Shown: positions 7,309 to 17,774 of the stretch, in pieces | How positions within the stretch are numbered: the stretch's first letter is position 1 | How the letters are laid out: every line of letters begins with the position of its first letter | Assembly (NCBI RefSeq): GCF_000010665.1 | Contig: NC_012796.1 | Location: 4,550,001-4,614,000 of the forward strand | DNA length: 64,000 nucleotides | Reading direction: 5' to 3' | Source of the DNA: Solidesulfovibrio magneticus RS-1 | GTDB taxonomy: Bacteria; Desulfobacterota; Desulfovibrionia; Desulfovibrionales; Desulfovibrionaceae | Position numbers and translations under genes: made by a program | Notes under the pieces: generated by a model | Told to the model about the DNA's origin: nothing | What the model saw: only the letters and a program-made list of their open reading frames with translations | Databases searched by the model: none

Positions 7309-10300
7309 ATGGGAAATAGCGCCATGCCTCAAAAGAACGTCCTCCAGGGGTTGTTCTCCCTTTTGCGCGAACTCAATTTGAGCCTTTTGACCCTTCGCTT
7401 GGAACCGCTTCCCCAGCCTGTTTTTCTCATGTTGCGGGAAAGAACCGCGGAACTCTACGCGTCCATGCGCCGTAGCGCGCAAAAAACGCACAAGCGCAAA
7501 CGCCAGGCTAAAGCCAGGGGATGGCAAGAACCACTGGAGAGCCTGAAACAAACCCTCGCGGCGACACATGTCCTCTTGAGACAACTTCGCGATCTTCGGC
7601 GCGACATTGACCTGGATCTGTCCAACGCCGAGGGATGCATTCGGTATAATGATTTTCCAGGGATGATGCAGACTATCAAGCAACGTTTGCGGACCATCGG
7701 TGCAGACGTTGAAAAAAAAATGAGCACGGCGCCGCCTGCCCACGTCTTTAAACACAAAGCGGATGCGCTCAAAGACGTTACGCGCCACATGGGGCAACTG
7801 ACAAAGGTCGTGGCCGAGTTGAACCGATGGGCCGACAAAAAAACAGCTGTCCATTGCACAGCTCTTGACGCCATATTTACACGCCTCGAAACAGACTCGA
7901 CCTTGATCAGCGTCAATAAAGACGTTACACTGGAATTGCGCGGCATCGCCTATAACAGTATTCTCGCATCTGGACTTTTTGACGAATCTTTTTATTTGTC
8001 GCAACTACCTGAATACGCCAAAGACATTCGGGACGGTCTCAAAAATTACCTGACGCAGGAGCTCGACGCGTCGCCATGTCGTTTTTTCAGCAATACATAC
8101 TATAGAGAAAAATCAAACTTTGTTCAAATGCTTCGTTATAATCCCCTTGAACACTTTGCTCGATACGGCGAATCCATGCGACTGAGTCCTGGCCCGGAGT
8201 TGGACGTCATTTTCTACTTGAAAAACAATGAAGACATTCTCAATGCGGGAATCTCGCCCTACCGGCACTTTGCGCACCATGGGGTGAACGAAGGCCGCCA
8301 GCCTTCCGCTCATGCCGGCGGTTTTCTCAGCCGAGAATACATGAACACCGCCGGCGGCCGGCTGGCCTTTGTCGGCGAACCTGAAGACGGCGAGCGATTG
8401 GCCTGGGAGGCGCTGCGTAGACAGTGCCTCAAAAGAGACCACGGACACGCCGTATCCATTCCTGTTGCAGAATGGTGTGCCCTTGAGGAAGACGTTGACG
8501 GCTTTGTGGTGGGGGCTGCCGCCCTTGCCGTTCTCGATGAAAAGCGATTGTCCGCCCTTGCCCGGAGCGGAGCATCGCTTGTCTACCTTGGCGGAAACCC
8601 TCAAGACGATTTGCAGGGACTCCTTGGCCAAAGCATTTTGCCCCTGACCAGGATTTGCGCCGTCACGAATGCTTATGAGCGTTTTTTGCGTTGGCAGGAA
8701 GGCGAGGCGCCAATCAGGCTCCTCTATTACCCGTTTGAAAATATGGAAGACTCCTTGCCTCTGGCCAATGCCATGCTTTCAAAGCTTGCCCGCCGTGAAG
8801 CATTTTCCTTGCGCCGTTTTGTGCAGCCGGCCCCAAACGACGACGGCACGCCCAAGCCCGTCATCAGCGTGGTGAGCATCATTTATAAAAAGCCCGACGA
8901 AATGTTGGCTTTTTTGGAATCCATCAACAGACAAGACCTCGTGCGTCCCTATGAAGTTGTTCTCGTGGACGACGCTTCCCCTGACGACACGGTGGATCGA
9001 GTCCAAGCCTGGCTCACGGAAAAAAAAGCCTCCGGCTTGCTCAATTGCCGTATGGATGTCCGCATCCTGCGCAACACGGCCAACTCCGGCAACTGCATTT
9101 CACGAAATAAAGGCATCGAGGCGGCGCGCTCCGACATCATACTCGTGGCCGACGGCGACATGGTCTTTGGCGTATCCAATCTGAGCGAGCATGTCTGGGC
9201 GTATCGATTTGGCGATTGCGACGCCGTGCTTGGATTTTTCCGGTTTGATTTGAACAAGGCGTTTGTTTTTGATTGGCTCGCCGCATGTGAAATCGACGAA
9301 GAGATTGTCAAAACAAAGTTAGTCAATCTTGAGGGGCTGATATCAGCTCACGGAAGAATGCAATTTATTAGTCATAGTATTTTTAATTTTATAACTAAGA
9401 ACGTTTCTTTCAAGAAAAGCTTGTTTAAGAATGAGTACTTTGATCCTGCATTTAGTTACTCGGCCAAACCAGATTCTGGATATGGCGTAGAGGATCAGGA
9501 GTTTGGCGCAAAAATATATTTCGCCGGGGGAAAAATCCGCTTTGTCGAGCGCGCCATCGCCATGCATATTCTCCATGCCGACAATTCTTATAATGACAGT
9601 AGGGCGATGGCCATGTTGCGCAATTGGGAGAAGCTTCTCGTCAAGCATCCTGATCTCGTCCTCGTGGACCGTCAGTACTACCAACAAAAAACCGTGGAAT
9701 TTTTGCATCGGACCGCGTCCAGACAAGAAACGCCGGAGCATGTCGCCGCTCGTGCTCGGTATGCGGCCCCGGACAGGGCCAACGTGACGGTTCATGTTTC
9801 TCGACCGCTGCGCATCTTGACGTATGCTTGGGACGCCGACTCCCAGTACGATTTGTTTAAAATGGGGAGGTCCGCGTTTGTTCTGGCGACCAACATCGGC
9901 ACGCGGCATTGCGATCAATGGGACTACGACCAGCGGCCTTTGCCCCGAAACGTCCGTCTCGCGCCGCTTGAGGCCGTCAAACCGGACGAATACGATTTGG
10001 CGATCCTCCCCTTTGACGGGCACGTGCTGCAGCCTGCGCCGGGCAAGGCCCCCGCGGACTGGGGCAACGCCTTTTTCACCATGTTGGAAGTCACAAAAGA
10101 TATCCCCAGGGTCGCGTTGTGTCATGGCGCGCCGCCAAGAGCTGCCGGCGATTTGGCGGACGCCGATCGCGCCATGGACGAGGCGGTCCCGGGCAGCCGA
10201 GAAGCGTTGCGGGACCTGCTGGGCGATATCCACGTGGTCTGCGCCTCGCATCAGGCCCAAAGGGAATGGGGCTTCGCCAGGTCGTCCGTCATCTGGCACG

Positions 10301-10848
10301 GCTTTTGGCCCGTGGAATTTCCGCCGGGCAAGCACAGTCGGGATTGTCTCACCTTGCCGCGTCAGGCCTTTGAGGACAGTCCCCTTGTCCATGGCGAGGC
10401 GGTACGTCGGCGCGTGGCGGAGCTTTTGGGCAATAAGCATGTTTTGGAATACGCCGCGCCGCCGCCGCCGCATCCAGGCTATGCGGTTGGATCCCAAGAG
10501 CTGGCCATGGCGCAATTTCAAAACGATGTCGAATATCTTGGCGACTTCGCCCTATATTTTAATCCTACGCGCCATTGCCCCATGCCCCGCGTGCGAGGCG
10601 AGGCCATGATGACCGGGACCATTCCGGTTTCGCTGCGAAATCACGATGTGGACATGTTCATCCAAAACGGGGTGAACGGATTTTATGGCGACAGCCCCGA
10701 AGAGTTGGCGGAGCAACTGCGGTGGCTTTGGGAGCATGAGAAGGAACGGCGCGAAATCAGCCGCAAGGCTCGGCTCACGGCACTGGATGTCTTTAACATC
10801 GATCGATATCTCGCGGCCTGGAGCGAGTTGCTCAGGCAAGTGACGTGA
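7309..10848 (+). CDS. Multidomain glycosyltransferase (GT2 plus C-terminal GT-B domain)
   Basis: An 1179-residue cytoplasmic protein. Residues 1-230 are helical and charged, with no recognised domain. Around 270-345 two copies of a short motif (NPLEHFARYGES; a second ending HHGVNEGRQPS) match the repeat often found next to GT2 domains in rhamnan and O-chain synthases. A GT-A family 2 domain covers about 517-740, with VVSIIYKK, VDDASPDDT and a DGD metal site near 612. The C-terminal 350 residues resemble a GT-B transferase, with PRVRGEAMMTGTIPVSL near 1092 and a final FNIDRYLAAW helix. The start is ATG 7309; ATG 7324 is an alternative. It probably acts with the preceding fusion on the same glycan. 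Confidence 0.85.
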   Translation: MGNSAMPQKNVLQGLFSLLRELNLSLLTLRLEPLPQPVFLMLRERTAELYASMRRSAQKTHKRKRQAKARGWQEPLESLKQTLAATHVLLRQLRDLRRDIDLDLSNAEGCIRYNDFPGMMQTIKQRLRTIGADVEKKMSTAPPAHVFKHKADALKDVTRHMGQLTKVVAELNRWADKKTAVHCTALDAIFTRLETDSTLISVNKDVTLELRGIAYNSILASGLFDESFYLSQLPEYAKDIRDGLKNYLTQELDASPCRFFSNTYYREKSNFVQMLRYNPLEHFARYGESMRLSPGPELDVIFYLKNNEDILNAGISPYRHFAHHGVNEGRQPSAHAGGFLSREYMNTAGGRLAFVGEPEDGERLAWEALRRQCLKRDHGHAVSIPVAEWCALEEDVDGFVVGAAALAVLDEKRLSALARSGASLVYLGGNPQDDLQGLLGQSILPLTRICAVTNAYERFLRWQEGEAPIRLLYYPFENMEDSLPLANAMLSKLARREAFSLRRFVQPAPNDDGTPKPVISVVSIIYKKPDEMLAFLESINRQDLVRPYEVVLVDDASPDDTVDRVQAWLTEKKASGLLNCRMDVRILRNTANSGNCISRNKGIEAARSDIILVADGDMVFGVSNLSEHVWAYRFGDCDAVLGFFRFDLNKAFVFDWLAACEIDEEIVKTKLVNLEGLISAHGRMQFISHSIFNFITKNVSFKKSLFKNEYFDPAFSYSAKPDSGYGVEDQEFGAKIYFAGGKIRFVERAIAMHILHADNSYNDSRAMAMLRNWEKLLVKHPDLVLVDRQYYQQKTVEFLHRTASRQETPEHVAARARYAAPDRANVTVHVSRPLRILTYAWDADSQYDLFKMGRSAFVLATNIGTRHCDQWDYDQRPLPRNVRLAPLEAVKPDEYDLAILPFDGHVLQPAPGKAPADWGNAFFTMLEVTKDIPRVALCHGAPPRAAGDLADADRAMDEAVPGSREALRDLLGDIHVVCASHQAQREWGFARSSVIWHGFWPVEFPPGKHSRDCLTLPRQAFEDSPLVHGEAVRRRVAELLGNKHVLEYAAPPPPHPGYAVGSQELAMAQFQNDVEYLGDFALYFNPTRHCPMPRVRGEAMMTGTIPVSLRNHDVDMFIQNGVNGFYGDSPEELAEQLRWLWEHEKERREISRKARLTALDVFNIDRYLAAWSELLRQVT

Positions 10849-10958
10849 AGGCCGCTACGGCCGCCAGCATTTTGCCGGTCGGAAGGCGTCGCCGTATGGA
10901 ATGCCATCGACGCGCAGGCCGGTCCGTAATGTATTGCCCGGCAGGCTAAACGTCCCGA

Positions 10959-13751
10959 TCAGCCCGCCGCCAGCTCCAAAATTGTTCTGGCCCTGGCGTC
11001 AAAGGTTTCGACCGCGCAGCGCTCGAAGGAGCACGCGGCGATTTCCTTGCGCGCGGCCTCGTTGTGCAAATAATAGTCGATCTTGTGCCGCAAATCCATC
11101 GGGTCGGCATAGGTGACGACCCCGAGCGCTTCGATGCCGGGTACCGCGTTGCTGATCTGAAACAGCCCCAGCGCGCCGAGATCGAAGGTTTGGTGGTTGA
11201 TGAATCCGTCCCGGGCCATGGCTGGAGCATGTTCGTTTAAGTGAATGCGGGCCATGCCGAGCAAACGCGGCAGCCCTTCCAGGGGGAGGCGCTCCTCAAG
11301 CGCCGTGGACTCGGGCAGCCGTCCGGCCCAGCCTTCGCCGACGACCCCAAGGGACGCCCCGTAGCCGGCGTCCAGCACATCCCGCACGATCCGTCGCCGG
11401 TTTGGCCCGGAATTGTCGCCCACAAAAAGCAGGTCCAGGCTTTCCGGCGTCCGCGACGCTCCCCCGCCAACGCAGGCGGAGGAGGCCGCCAAGGGCAGAC
11501 AGCGGCACGGGGTGGCGGTGATCGGCTCGATCTGCCGCATGAACATCATCGAGGCGCACAGGACAAGGTCGTAGCTGTCGAGCTCCTCCTTGGTGATCAA
11601 TTGAGGATGGCTGATGATCCAGAGGAGGTTTTTGGTTCCGGGCCGCGGATAATGGCGGTAGGCGCCCCGGATGTGGATGGCCAGGTCATGCCCGCCACGC
11701 GACCACTCGTCCTTGAACAGCACGTCGGCTCGGTGGCCGAGCCGGGCAAAGGCCCGGGCCAGCTCGTCGCCGCAGGCCGTATCGCCCCAGAAGGCGCTTG
11801 TCCGGGAGGGCGCGCAAACACGAATGGCGATGCGCGCGCCTTGGGGCCGGCAGGGCCGGGCGTCTGGGGCGGGAGAAAACCGTTGGCGATAGCGCTTCCA
11901 CCAGGCCACGATGGCCTCGCCGTAGGCGGCGTCCGGGGCCAGGTCTCCCCCTTCCCGCATCCGGCGCTCCAGCCCTTCAGCCGGCACGACCTGGCCGTCC
12001 ACATCGATCAGGTCCGGCGCGATCAGCCCTTCCCAGCGGCTGCGCAGCCGCGCGTTGTTGGTGTGAATGCCCACGGAGCGTTCCCGGCCGCTTTTGCCTT
12101 CGTGATGGATCACCACGCTTGCCGGTTCATAAACGACTTTCTTGTCGAGCTGGGCCAGCTTGAAGCACAAATCCACGTCCTCGCAGCCGTTCCAATAGGC
12201 CGTGTCGAATCCGCCCGCATCCCAAAAGCAAGCCGCGTTGACCAACATGCAGGCCCCGGTGACGACCTGCATGAGCGTGGCCTGACGGGGAACGGCCAAT
12301 TCCGGGGCTTCGCCCATGAAGGCATGCCGGGGCAGCAAGGAGACGTGTCCACGACGTTCCACGACGACCACGCCGGCGTGTTGGATGGAGCCGTCGGGAA
12401 ACAGCAGACGGCCCCCCACGGCGCCGACAGACGGCCGGGCCGCCATGGCCAGCAGCGGCGGCAGCCAGCCGGGCTGCACCTCGGTGTCGTTGTTGAGAAA
12501 CAGCAGATAGGGCGCGCTCGCGACCGCCGCGCCCCAGTTGCAGGCGCGGGCGAAGCCTTGGTTTGTCGCATTGCGAAGGACCCGCACGCGCCCCTGCCAG
12601 CGTTCGAGCAGCCGGGCCGTGTCGTCCGTCGAGCCGTTGTCCACCACGATGACTTCGCAGACATCGGGCGTGTTGTGAAACAGGGCTCTGAGACAAGGCT
12701 CCGTGAAATGCGCCTGATTGAAGACCGGGATGATAATGGAGACAAGCAGGGACCGTCGTCTAGCCGGCTCGTCCTGGGACGCCCTGGGACCTGGGACGCT
12801 ATGGGGCTGGGGCGGACCTTGGCCAGCCCGTAGCCGGCCAAGGATGATCTTGGCCAGTTCCTGGGCGCGGATGGCGTAGGTGTGGCGCGCAAGCACGCCC
12901 TGGCGCAAGGCGTCCAGGGTTTGCGCGTAAAGGCGGTCGTCGCCCAGGTATTGCGTGAGCTTTTCGCGCAGATCTTCGGGGGAATCGTAGACCGGCAACC
13001 GGCCCTCGAACGCCTCGGCGGAAGCGGTGGCGCTGTTGGTGATGACCAGGGTTCCCGAGGCCAGGGCATCGAACACCCGGCTGTTGACCGAACCCCACTG
13101 CTTGGTCACGCTGTTGGCGTCGTCCACCAGCAGCAGGGATTGGTTGTAGATCCGGGGCATGGCGTGGTAAGGGGCGAACCCCTTATAATACTTCTTGAAC
13201 TGGGGATGATTCTCCCAGTTCTTGCCGAACAGGGCGAAGCGCAGGCCGATGGCTTCCGGGTCAATCCGCTCAATGTCCCTGGGCGCGTCCCAGTAGCTGC
13301 CGGTGAAGACGTAGTCGTACAGCTTTTCCTCGGGCCGGGGACGAAAACGAACGTGGTTGGCGGCGATACGAAGGACCTGACACGCGAACCCGTAGGTGCG
13401 TTCGATGTGGTCAGCCGCCTGTTGGGAGGAGCACAGCCGGATGTCCCACAGGTTGAAGTGCGGCTTGCCGGCCCAGCGGTCGAACCAATTGCGCATCCAG
13501 CAAATCTTGACCAGATTCGCCGCCTTTGCGCCAAGCCGGGTCGGATCGTAATGGTCGGTCATGGCGATCAGGGCGTTGGCGTCCCCGGTCTCGTACCACT
13601 GGTCGCGGGGCAGCCAGACCACTTCCCAGCGCATAAGCTTGCGCAGGGCCGCCCCCAGTTCCAAGGCGGTGAAATAGTCCCCGGCCGCCACGTCGGGACC
13701 GACCTCGGTGACGGCAAAGGCCAGCTTGAATGTCGGCGTGTGAGGATTCAT
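10959..13751 (-). CDS. Three-domain glycosyltransferase (CgeB-like, GT2, CgeB-like)
   Basis: A 930-residue protein. Residues 1-320 resemble the CgeB/GT-B group, including a FDALASGTLVITNSATAS loop that is the usual sugar-donor site. Residues about 335-600 form a GT2 domain (SIIIPVFNQA, VDNGSTDDT, FLNNDTEV metal site near 419, GCEDVDLCFKL acceptor loop). Residues about 660-930 are again CgeB-like (LLWIISHPQLITKEEL, FVGDNSGPNRRR, FDLGALGLFQISNAVPGIEAL). Such triple proteins usually assemble or decorate O-antigen or flagellin glycans. It is transcribed away from the pse genes and follows the 1235-residue gene by 11 nt, so the two form one operon. Confidence 0.88.
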   Translation of the reverse strand: MNPHTPTFKLAFAVTEVGPDVAAGDYFTALELGAALRKLMRWEVVWLPRDQWYETGDANALIAMTDHYDPTRLGAKAANLVKICWMRNWFDRWAGKPHFNLWDIRLCSSQQAADHIERTYGFACQVLRIAANHVRFRPRPEEKLYDYVFTGSYWDAPRDIERIDPEAIGLRFALFGKNWENHPQFKKYYKGFAPYHAMPRIYNQSLLLVDDANSVTKQWGSVNSRVFDALASGTLVITNSATASAEAFEGRLPVYDSPEDLREKLTQYLGDDRLYAQTLDALRQGVLARHTYAIRAQELAKIILGRLRAGQGPPQPHSVPGPRASQDEPARRRSLLVSIIIPVFNQAHFTEPCLRALFHNTPDVCEVIVVDNGSTDDTARLLERWQGRVRVLRNATNQGFARACNWGAAVASAPYLLFLNNDTEVQPGWLPPLLAMAARPSVGAVGGRLLFPDGSIQHAGVVVVERRGHVSLLPRHAFMGEAPELAVPRQATLMQVVTGACMLVNAACFWDAGGFDTAYWNGCEDVDLCFKLAQLDKKVVYEPASVVIHHEGKSGRERSVGIHTNNARLRSRWEGLIAPDLIDVDGQVVPAEGLERRMREGGDLAPDAAYGEAIVAWWKRYRQRFSPAPDARPCRPQGARIAIRVCAPSRTSAFWGDTACGDELARAFARLGHRADVLFKDEWSRGGHDLAIHIRGAYRHYPRPGTKNLLWIISHPQLITKEELDSYDLVLCASMMFMRQIEPITATPCRCLPLAASSACVGGGASRTPESLDLLFVGDNSGPNRRRIVRDVLDAGYGASLGVVGEGWAGRLPESTALEERLPLEGLPRLLGMARIHLNEHAPAMARDGFINHQTFDLGALGLFQISNAVPGIEALGVVTYADPMDLRHKIDYYLHNEAARKEIAACSFERCAVETFDARARTILELAAG

Positions 13752-13762
13752 GGCGGCTTCCG

Positions 13763-16700
13763 TTAGCCTGGCGCGCCCGAGGCGGCCTGCTTGCGGGCAA
13801 AGGCGCAGGCGTAGAGGGTCTGTCCCTGGACCGCCAGCGCGGCGTCGTATTCGAGCAGTTCCTGGAGCAGCGCCGCGTCCTTGACGTCGTCAAAATTGGC
13901 GATGACATCCTGGAGCGCCAGGCTGTACACCACCCCGCCGGTGAAAAGGGTCTGGGCCCCGGGAAACGCTTCCATCAAGGCAGGGAGGATGTTGTCGCTG
14001 TCGGCGGCCTCTGTGGGGTCGGTCGCCAGCATCCTGGCCAAGGGCGGTCGCGTCACCGCGACAGCGCACGACCGCTGGGGATGCGCTGGATCGCGCAGCA
14101 ACCGCTCCGGCAAGGAACCGCGTATCCGGCTGGCGATCTCCAGCTGGGCGTCCGGCCATTGAAAACGCGTCGCCCCGACATAATCGTCCATCACCAGCCA
14201 ACCGCCGGGGCGCAAGCGGTCCTTGCTCCAAAAAAGCGCCTCGCGCGCGTCAAGCATGTGATGCAGGGCGTTGTTCCAATAGACGAGGTCGTAGCGGTCG
14301 CCCAGGTCTAGGGCGAAAGCGTCCCCGGCATGAAACGTCGCCCGGTCGGCCAGGCCTTGCCGTGCGGCCTCGGCTTTTCCCGCGGCCAGGCGTTCCTGGC
14401 TGATTTCGAAAAGATCGAAAGTCCCGACGATGCCTTTTTGCAGCAAGCGCAATTCCTTGGACGCGTTGCCGCAGGCCACGGACAGGCCGCGCGCAAAGCC
14501 GCGTCCGTCCGACAGGCCGTGCATCCGTCGCTCAAGGCCGGCCCAAGGGCCGTCCTCGGCCTGGCCGCCGACCAGGGCGTTGAGATGGCGCAAGATGGCC
14601 GGGTGCATCCACCAGCGCGTACGCGGCTTGGCCCTGGTTGTGGACCAATGGTCGGCCGCGGCGCGAAGGGCCTGGGCCTTTTGGGCGGCGGCGCGCCCCT
14701 CGGGGTGCGGTTCCGTACCCTCCCCCTGCCTGGCTTTGCCCCGTTTGCGGCACAGGAAAATCCAATCGCGGCTCAGCCGCATCAGCGCCATCTCGTCCGG
14801 GGTGAACGCCTTGGCCGTTTCCACGGCTTGCACGGCAAACCCCGCCTCCTCAAGCCGGTCAACGACATCCAGGCCGTAATAACGAACGTGGTCCCACTGG
14901 CCATAGCGCCGGGTCCGCTCCTCGGGGGCGGTGACGGAAAGGTCCTCGTCCGTGACCTGGCCTCGCAGCGGCACCATGACGATGGCGAGGCCGTCCTTGG
15001 CCAGCACGCGATGGAGTTCCCGCATGGCTTTGCGGTCATCCGGCACGTGTTCCAGCACATGGGAACAGTAAACGGCGTCGAAGGAGGCGTCGGGGAACTG
15101 CAGATTCGTGATGTCGGCCTGGACGTCGGCGCGCGGGTCCAGCAGATCCGCCGTGACATAGCCATTCTTGAACAGTTCCCTGAAGCGGCCTTCCAGGCAG
15201 GCTTCCGGCGCGAAGTGCAGCAGACGCAGGCCAGGGGAAGCGAAAAAGTCGGTGCGCCGTTCCAGAAATGCCCATAACGCGCGATGCCGCTCCAGGGAGC
15301 TGCAGGTCGGACACAGGGCGCTGGGACGGGGGGGCTTGCCAAAGGGCAGGAATTGCTGGAACCGCCCCCGGCAGATAGGGCAATAGACCCTGTTGGGCAT
15401 CGCCGGCCGGGCCTTGGCGGCGCTGACGGCGGCCTTGGGGCAAGCGTCCTGGGTCTTTGGCCGAAGCAGGAGCTCGGCCAGGGCGTCATGGAGCGTGGCC
15501 GCGTCGAACTCGCACAATATCCGCGCCCGGGCGTTGACGGAGAAGGCCTCGCGAAGCTTGGAATTCTTGATGAGCGCCCGCATATAGCCGGCAATCTCCT
15601 CCACGTTGCCTTCCTCGGCCAAGAATCCCGTCTCGTTGTGCACGACCAGTTCCGGGATGCCGGCGTGCCGGGAGCTCACCACAGGCAGCCCGACGGCCTG
15701 GGCCTCGATGAGGCTGACCGGCACGCCCTCTTCGTCGCCGTTGGCCGCGGTCACGCTCGTCAGGACAAAAACATCCGCGGCGTGCATTTCGCGCAGCACC
15801 GCATCGCCGGGGAGCTGTCCGAGAAAGACGACCTTGCCGGCCAGGCCCAGGGATCGCGTCAGCTCCGCCAATTCGCCTTCGAGAGGGCCGTAGCCGATGA
15901 TGCGGTATTGGGCGTCGAATCCAACCTGAGCCTTGGCGAAGGCGGACAGGGCGTAGGCCAGCCCCTTTTTTTCGACGAAGCGGGCCACGCTGAGCAGCGT
16001 GACCGTTTTGCGGCCTTTCTCGCGGGAGACCGGCGCAAACTGCCGCGTGTCCTTGCCGTAATGATGCACGACGATCTTGTCCACGGGACAGCCGTGCCGC
16101 GCCAAGGTCTCTTTCATGAACTGGCTTGGGGTGGTGATGACGTTCGACCTGGCGAAGAGATTCTCGTAGATGTCGGCGCTTTTGACCTTGAAGGTGGCGG
16201 ACCCGTCGTAGCCGTGAAAAGAGGTCAGGGTGAACAGCTCGGGATAGGCCGCGAACAACGGCGCGAGCTTGTTGAAGTTTGGCCCGAAATGCACCTGGAC
16301 GGCCACGACGTCGTCCAGGGGGGCGATGGCGTTGGCCCGCAAGAAGTCTTCCGTCCACCGCCGGGGATCGGCCCGAAGCGCGTCGTCCGGCAACGTGATG
16401 TAGCGCGTGGCTTCAAGCAAGCCGTAGGCATCGACGCTTGGATGCCGCACCGGTTCGTTCATGCGCTGCATGGACCAGTGCTCCACCGCCACGCCGCGAT
16501 CGATGAGCCCGGTTATCTGGTCCAGGATGAACGTTTGCGACAGGACCGGGAACTGATCGGTAACCACGATCACCCGTGGACCGCCGGCATTCGGGGCCTT
16601 ATCGGCCCGGGGAGCGGCGGCTCGGGCCGTGCCGGCCAGGCCGGTGATCATGGGATTTTTGGAAAAATCCGTGGGGACGACGTCGGTGCGGACCAATTCG

Positions 16701-17470
16701 GTGAAAAAGGGGTGCAGATCCCTGGACAGCCGGGCCCGGCTTTCGGCGTCCATGGGGGCCCGGCGCAGCCACAGGCCAAGCATCTGGGCCAGGGCCGCGT
16801 TCCAGCCGCCCAGGGCCTCCACGCGCGCGTCGGCAAAGCCGGCCTCGGCGAGCAGGCGCTCCAGGGCATAGGGCGTGTAGCGATAGTGATCGTGGGGCGC
16901 GTCATGGATGGGCCACAAAAAAGGCGTGGTGAAAAAGAGGCTGCCGCCGGGCGCGAGGACGCGGCGGATCTCCTTGAGCACGGGCAGGGGGGCTGGGCAG
17001 TGTTCCAGCACTTCCGTAGCCATGGCGCAATCCACGCTGGCATCGGCCAGGGGAATGGCGACGCCATCCCAGGTCAGATCCGGTTGCCGGCGCTCGGCGT
17101 ACTTGCCCGAGGCGAAATCGAGGCCGATATAGCGTGTGATGTTCGGGTTTCGGGCCAGGATGTGGTCCCGGTAAGGCATCTGGCCGCAGCCGACGTCGAG
17201 CAGGACGCCGCGAAACAAAGCCATGGCCTGATCAAGGCGTTCCAATATCCCTTTGCGGACAAGATAAAGATCAGCAAATTCGGGAGAAAGCTGCGGAGAG
17301 AGAAAGGGGTCGTCTCGGGCGGCGGGCGGAGGCGTCAACGCCTTGCCACCAAGTTTTTCAACCATGCTGAACGCCTGTGGATTGGTTGGAAAATGCGTGA
17401 AGACTTCCAGAGCGGCCTTTGCCTCGCTAACACTCCCAGTAACACCCGTCAACGTGGCTTGCGAGGCCAT
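13763..17470 (-). CDS. Four-domain methyltransferase / GT4 glycosyltransferase / two methyltransferases
   Basis: A 1235-residue protein. Residues about 60-280 are a class I SAM methyltransferase (LLDVGCGQMPYRDHIL, ATEVLEHCP). Residues about 300-650 are a GT4 transferase (QFPVLSQTFILDQI, HGYDGSATF, LSVARFVEKKGL, EGVPVSLIEAQAVGLPVVSS). Residues about 695-900 begin with a Cys-x2-Cys ... Cys-x2-Cys knuckle (YCPICRGRF, LCPTCSS) leading into a second methyltransferase (YCSHVLEHVPDD). Residues about 960-1200 are a third (VACGNASKELRLL, YWNNALHHM). The N-terminal 280 residues are closely related to the C-terminus of the gene at 32371-34371. The homology begins almost at the start codon, so the 5' part of an ancestral gene may have been lost. 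A serine recombinase lies just upstream. Confidence 0.85.
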   Translation of the reverse strand: MASQATLTGVTGSVSEAKAALEVFTHFPTNPQAFSMVEKLGGKALTPPPAARDDPFLSPQLSPEFADLYLVRKGILERLDQAMALFRGVLLDVGCGQMPYRDHILARNPNITRYIGLDFASGKYAERRQPDLTWDGVAIPLADASVDCAMATEVLEHCPAPLPVLKEIRRVLAPGGSLFFTTPFLWPIHDAPHDHYRYTPYALERLLAEAGFADARVEALGGWNAALAQMLGLWLRRAPMDAESRARLSRDLHPFFTELVRTDVVPTDFSKNPMITGLAGTARAAAPRADKAPNAGGPRVIVVTDQFPVLSQTFILDQITGLIDRGVAVEHWSMQRMNEPVRHPSVDAYGLLEATRYITLPDDALRADPRRWTEDFLRANAIAPLDDVVAVQVHFGPNFNKLAPLFAAYPELFTLTSFHGYDGSATFKVKSADIYENLFARSNVITTPSQFMKETLARHGCPVDKIVVHHYGKDTRQFAPVSREKGRKTVTLLSVARFVEKKGLAYALSAFAKAQVGFDAQYRIIGYGPLEGELAELTRSLGLAGKVVFLGQLPGDAVLREMHAADVFVLTSVTAANGDEEGVPVSLIEAQAVGLPVVSSRHAGIPELVVHNETGFLAEEGNVEEIAGYMRALIKNSKLREAFSVNARARILCEFDAATLHDALAELLLRPKTQDACPKAAVSAAKARPAMPNRVYCPICRGRFQQFLPFGKPPRPSALCPTCSSLERHRALWAFLERRTDFFASPGLRLLHFAPEACLEGRFRELFKNGYVTADLLDPRADVQADITNLQFPDASFDAVYCSHVLEHVPDDRKAMRELHRVLAKDGLAIVMVPLRGQVTDEDLSVTAPEERTRRYGQWDHVRYYGLDVVDRLEEAGFAVQAVETAKAFTPDEMALMRLSRDWIFLCRKRGKARQGEGTEPHPEGRAAAQKAQALRAAADHWSTTRAKPRTRWWMHPAILRHLNALVGGQAEDGPWAGLERRMHGLSDGRGFARGLSVACGNASKELRLLQKGIVGTFDLFEISQERLAAGKAEAARQGLADRATFHAGDAFALDLGDRYDLVYWNNALHHMLDAREALFWSKDRLRPGGWLVMDDYVGATRFQWPDAQLEIASRIRGSLPERLLRDPAHPQRSCAVAVTRPPLARMLATDPTEAADSDNILPALMEAFPGAQTLFTGGVVYSLALQDVIANFDDVKDAALLQELLEYDAALAVQGQTLYACAFARKQAASGAPG

Positions 17471-17774
17471 CGTCTCCAGGTCTCCAGCCGTCTTGCCGCC
17501 TGCTGGACTTGCACCTCAGGCCGTCAAGGCCATGTTCTTCGACCTCGCCCACGGCGGGCCAAGGGGTTTCCGCGCGCGGCCAAGGACGGGCTCGAACGGC
17601 CAGCCAAGCGGCTTTCGTCTTCTTGAAAACGGAGATTTGCGAAATGAGCGGCGTGTTCGATCGCGCGGCAAGGGCGTCAAGGCGTGGTTTTTCTCAAAAA
17701 TAGCTCTTGAAATAACATTCTCGATTCTCTACCATTTAAATGAGTTTCAAGAAGAAACAACGGGGGATGGGCTT
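17471..17774. other. Divergent intergenic region upstream of recombinase
   Basis: About 300 bp between the 1235-residue glycan gene and the serine recombinase. The left two thirds are GC-rich and hold only shadow open frames. The right third is AT-rich and holds the recombinase promoter. A 19-codon open frame starting at about 17644 is too short to support. Confidence 0.5.
17707..17735 (+). promoter_or_regulatory. Sigma70-type promoter of the recombinase gene
   Basis: TTGAAA at 17707-17712 (five of six to the -35 consensus) is followed after exactly 17 nt by TACCAT at 17730-17735 (four of six to the -10 consensus). It sits in a short AT-rich patch 40 nt upstream of the recombinase start. There is no competing start codon in between. 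Confidence 0.6.

Noticed and set aside
15284-17626. 780-codon plus-strand open frame opposite the 1235-residue gene
   Set aside because: The minus-strand frame has four recognisable domains; the plus-strand frame has none and ends in intergenic DNA.
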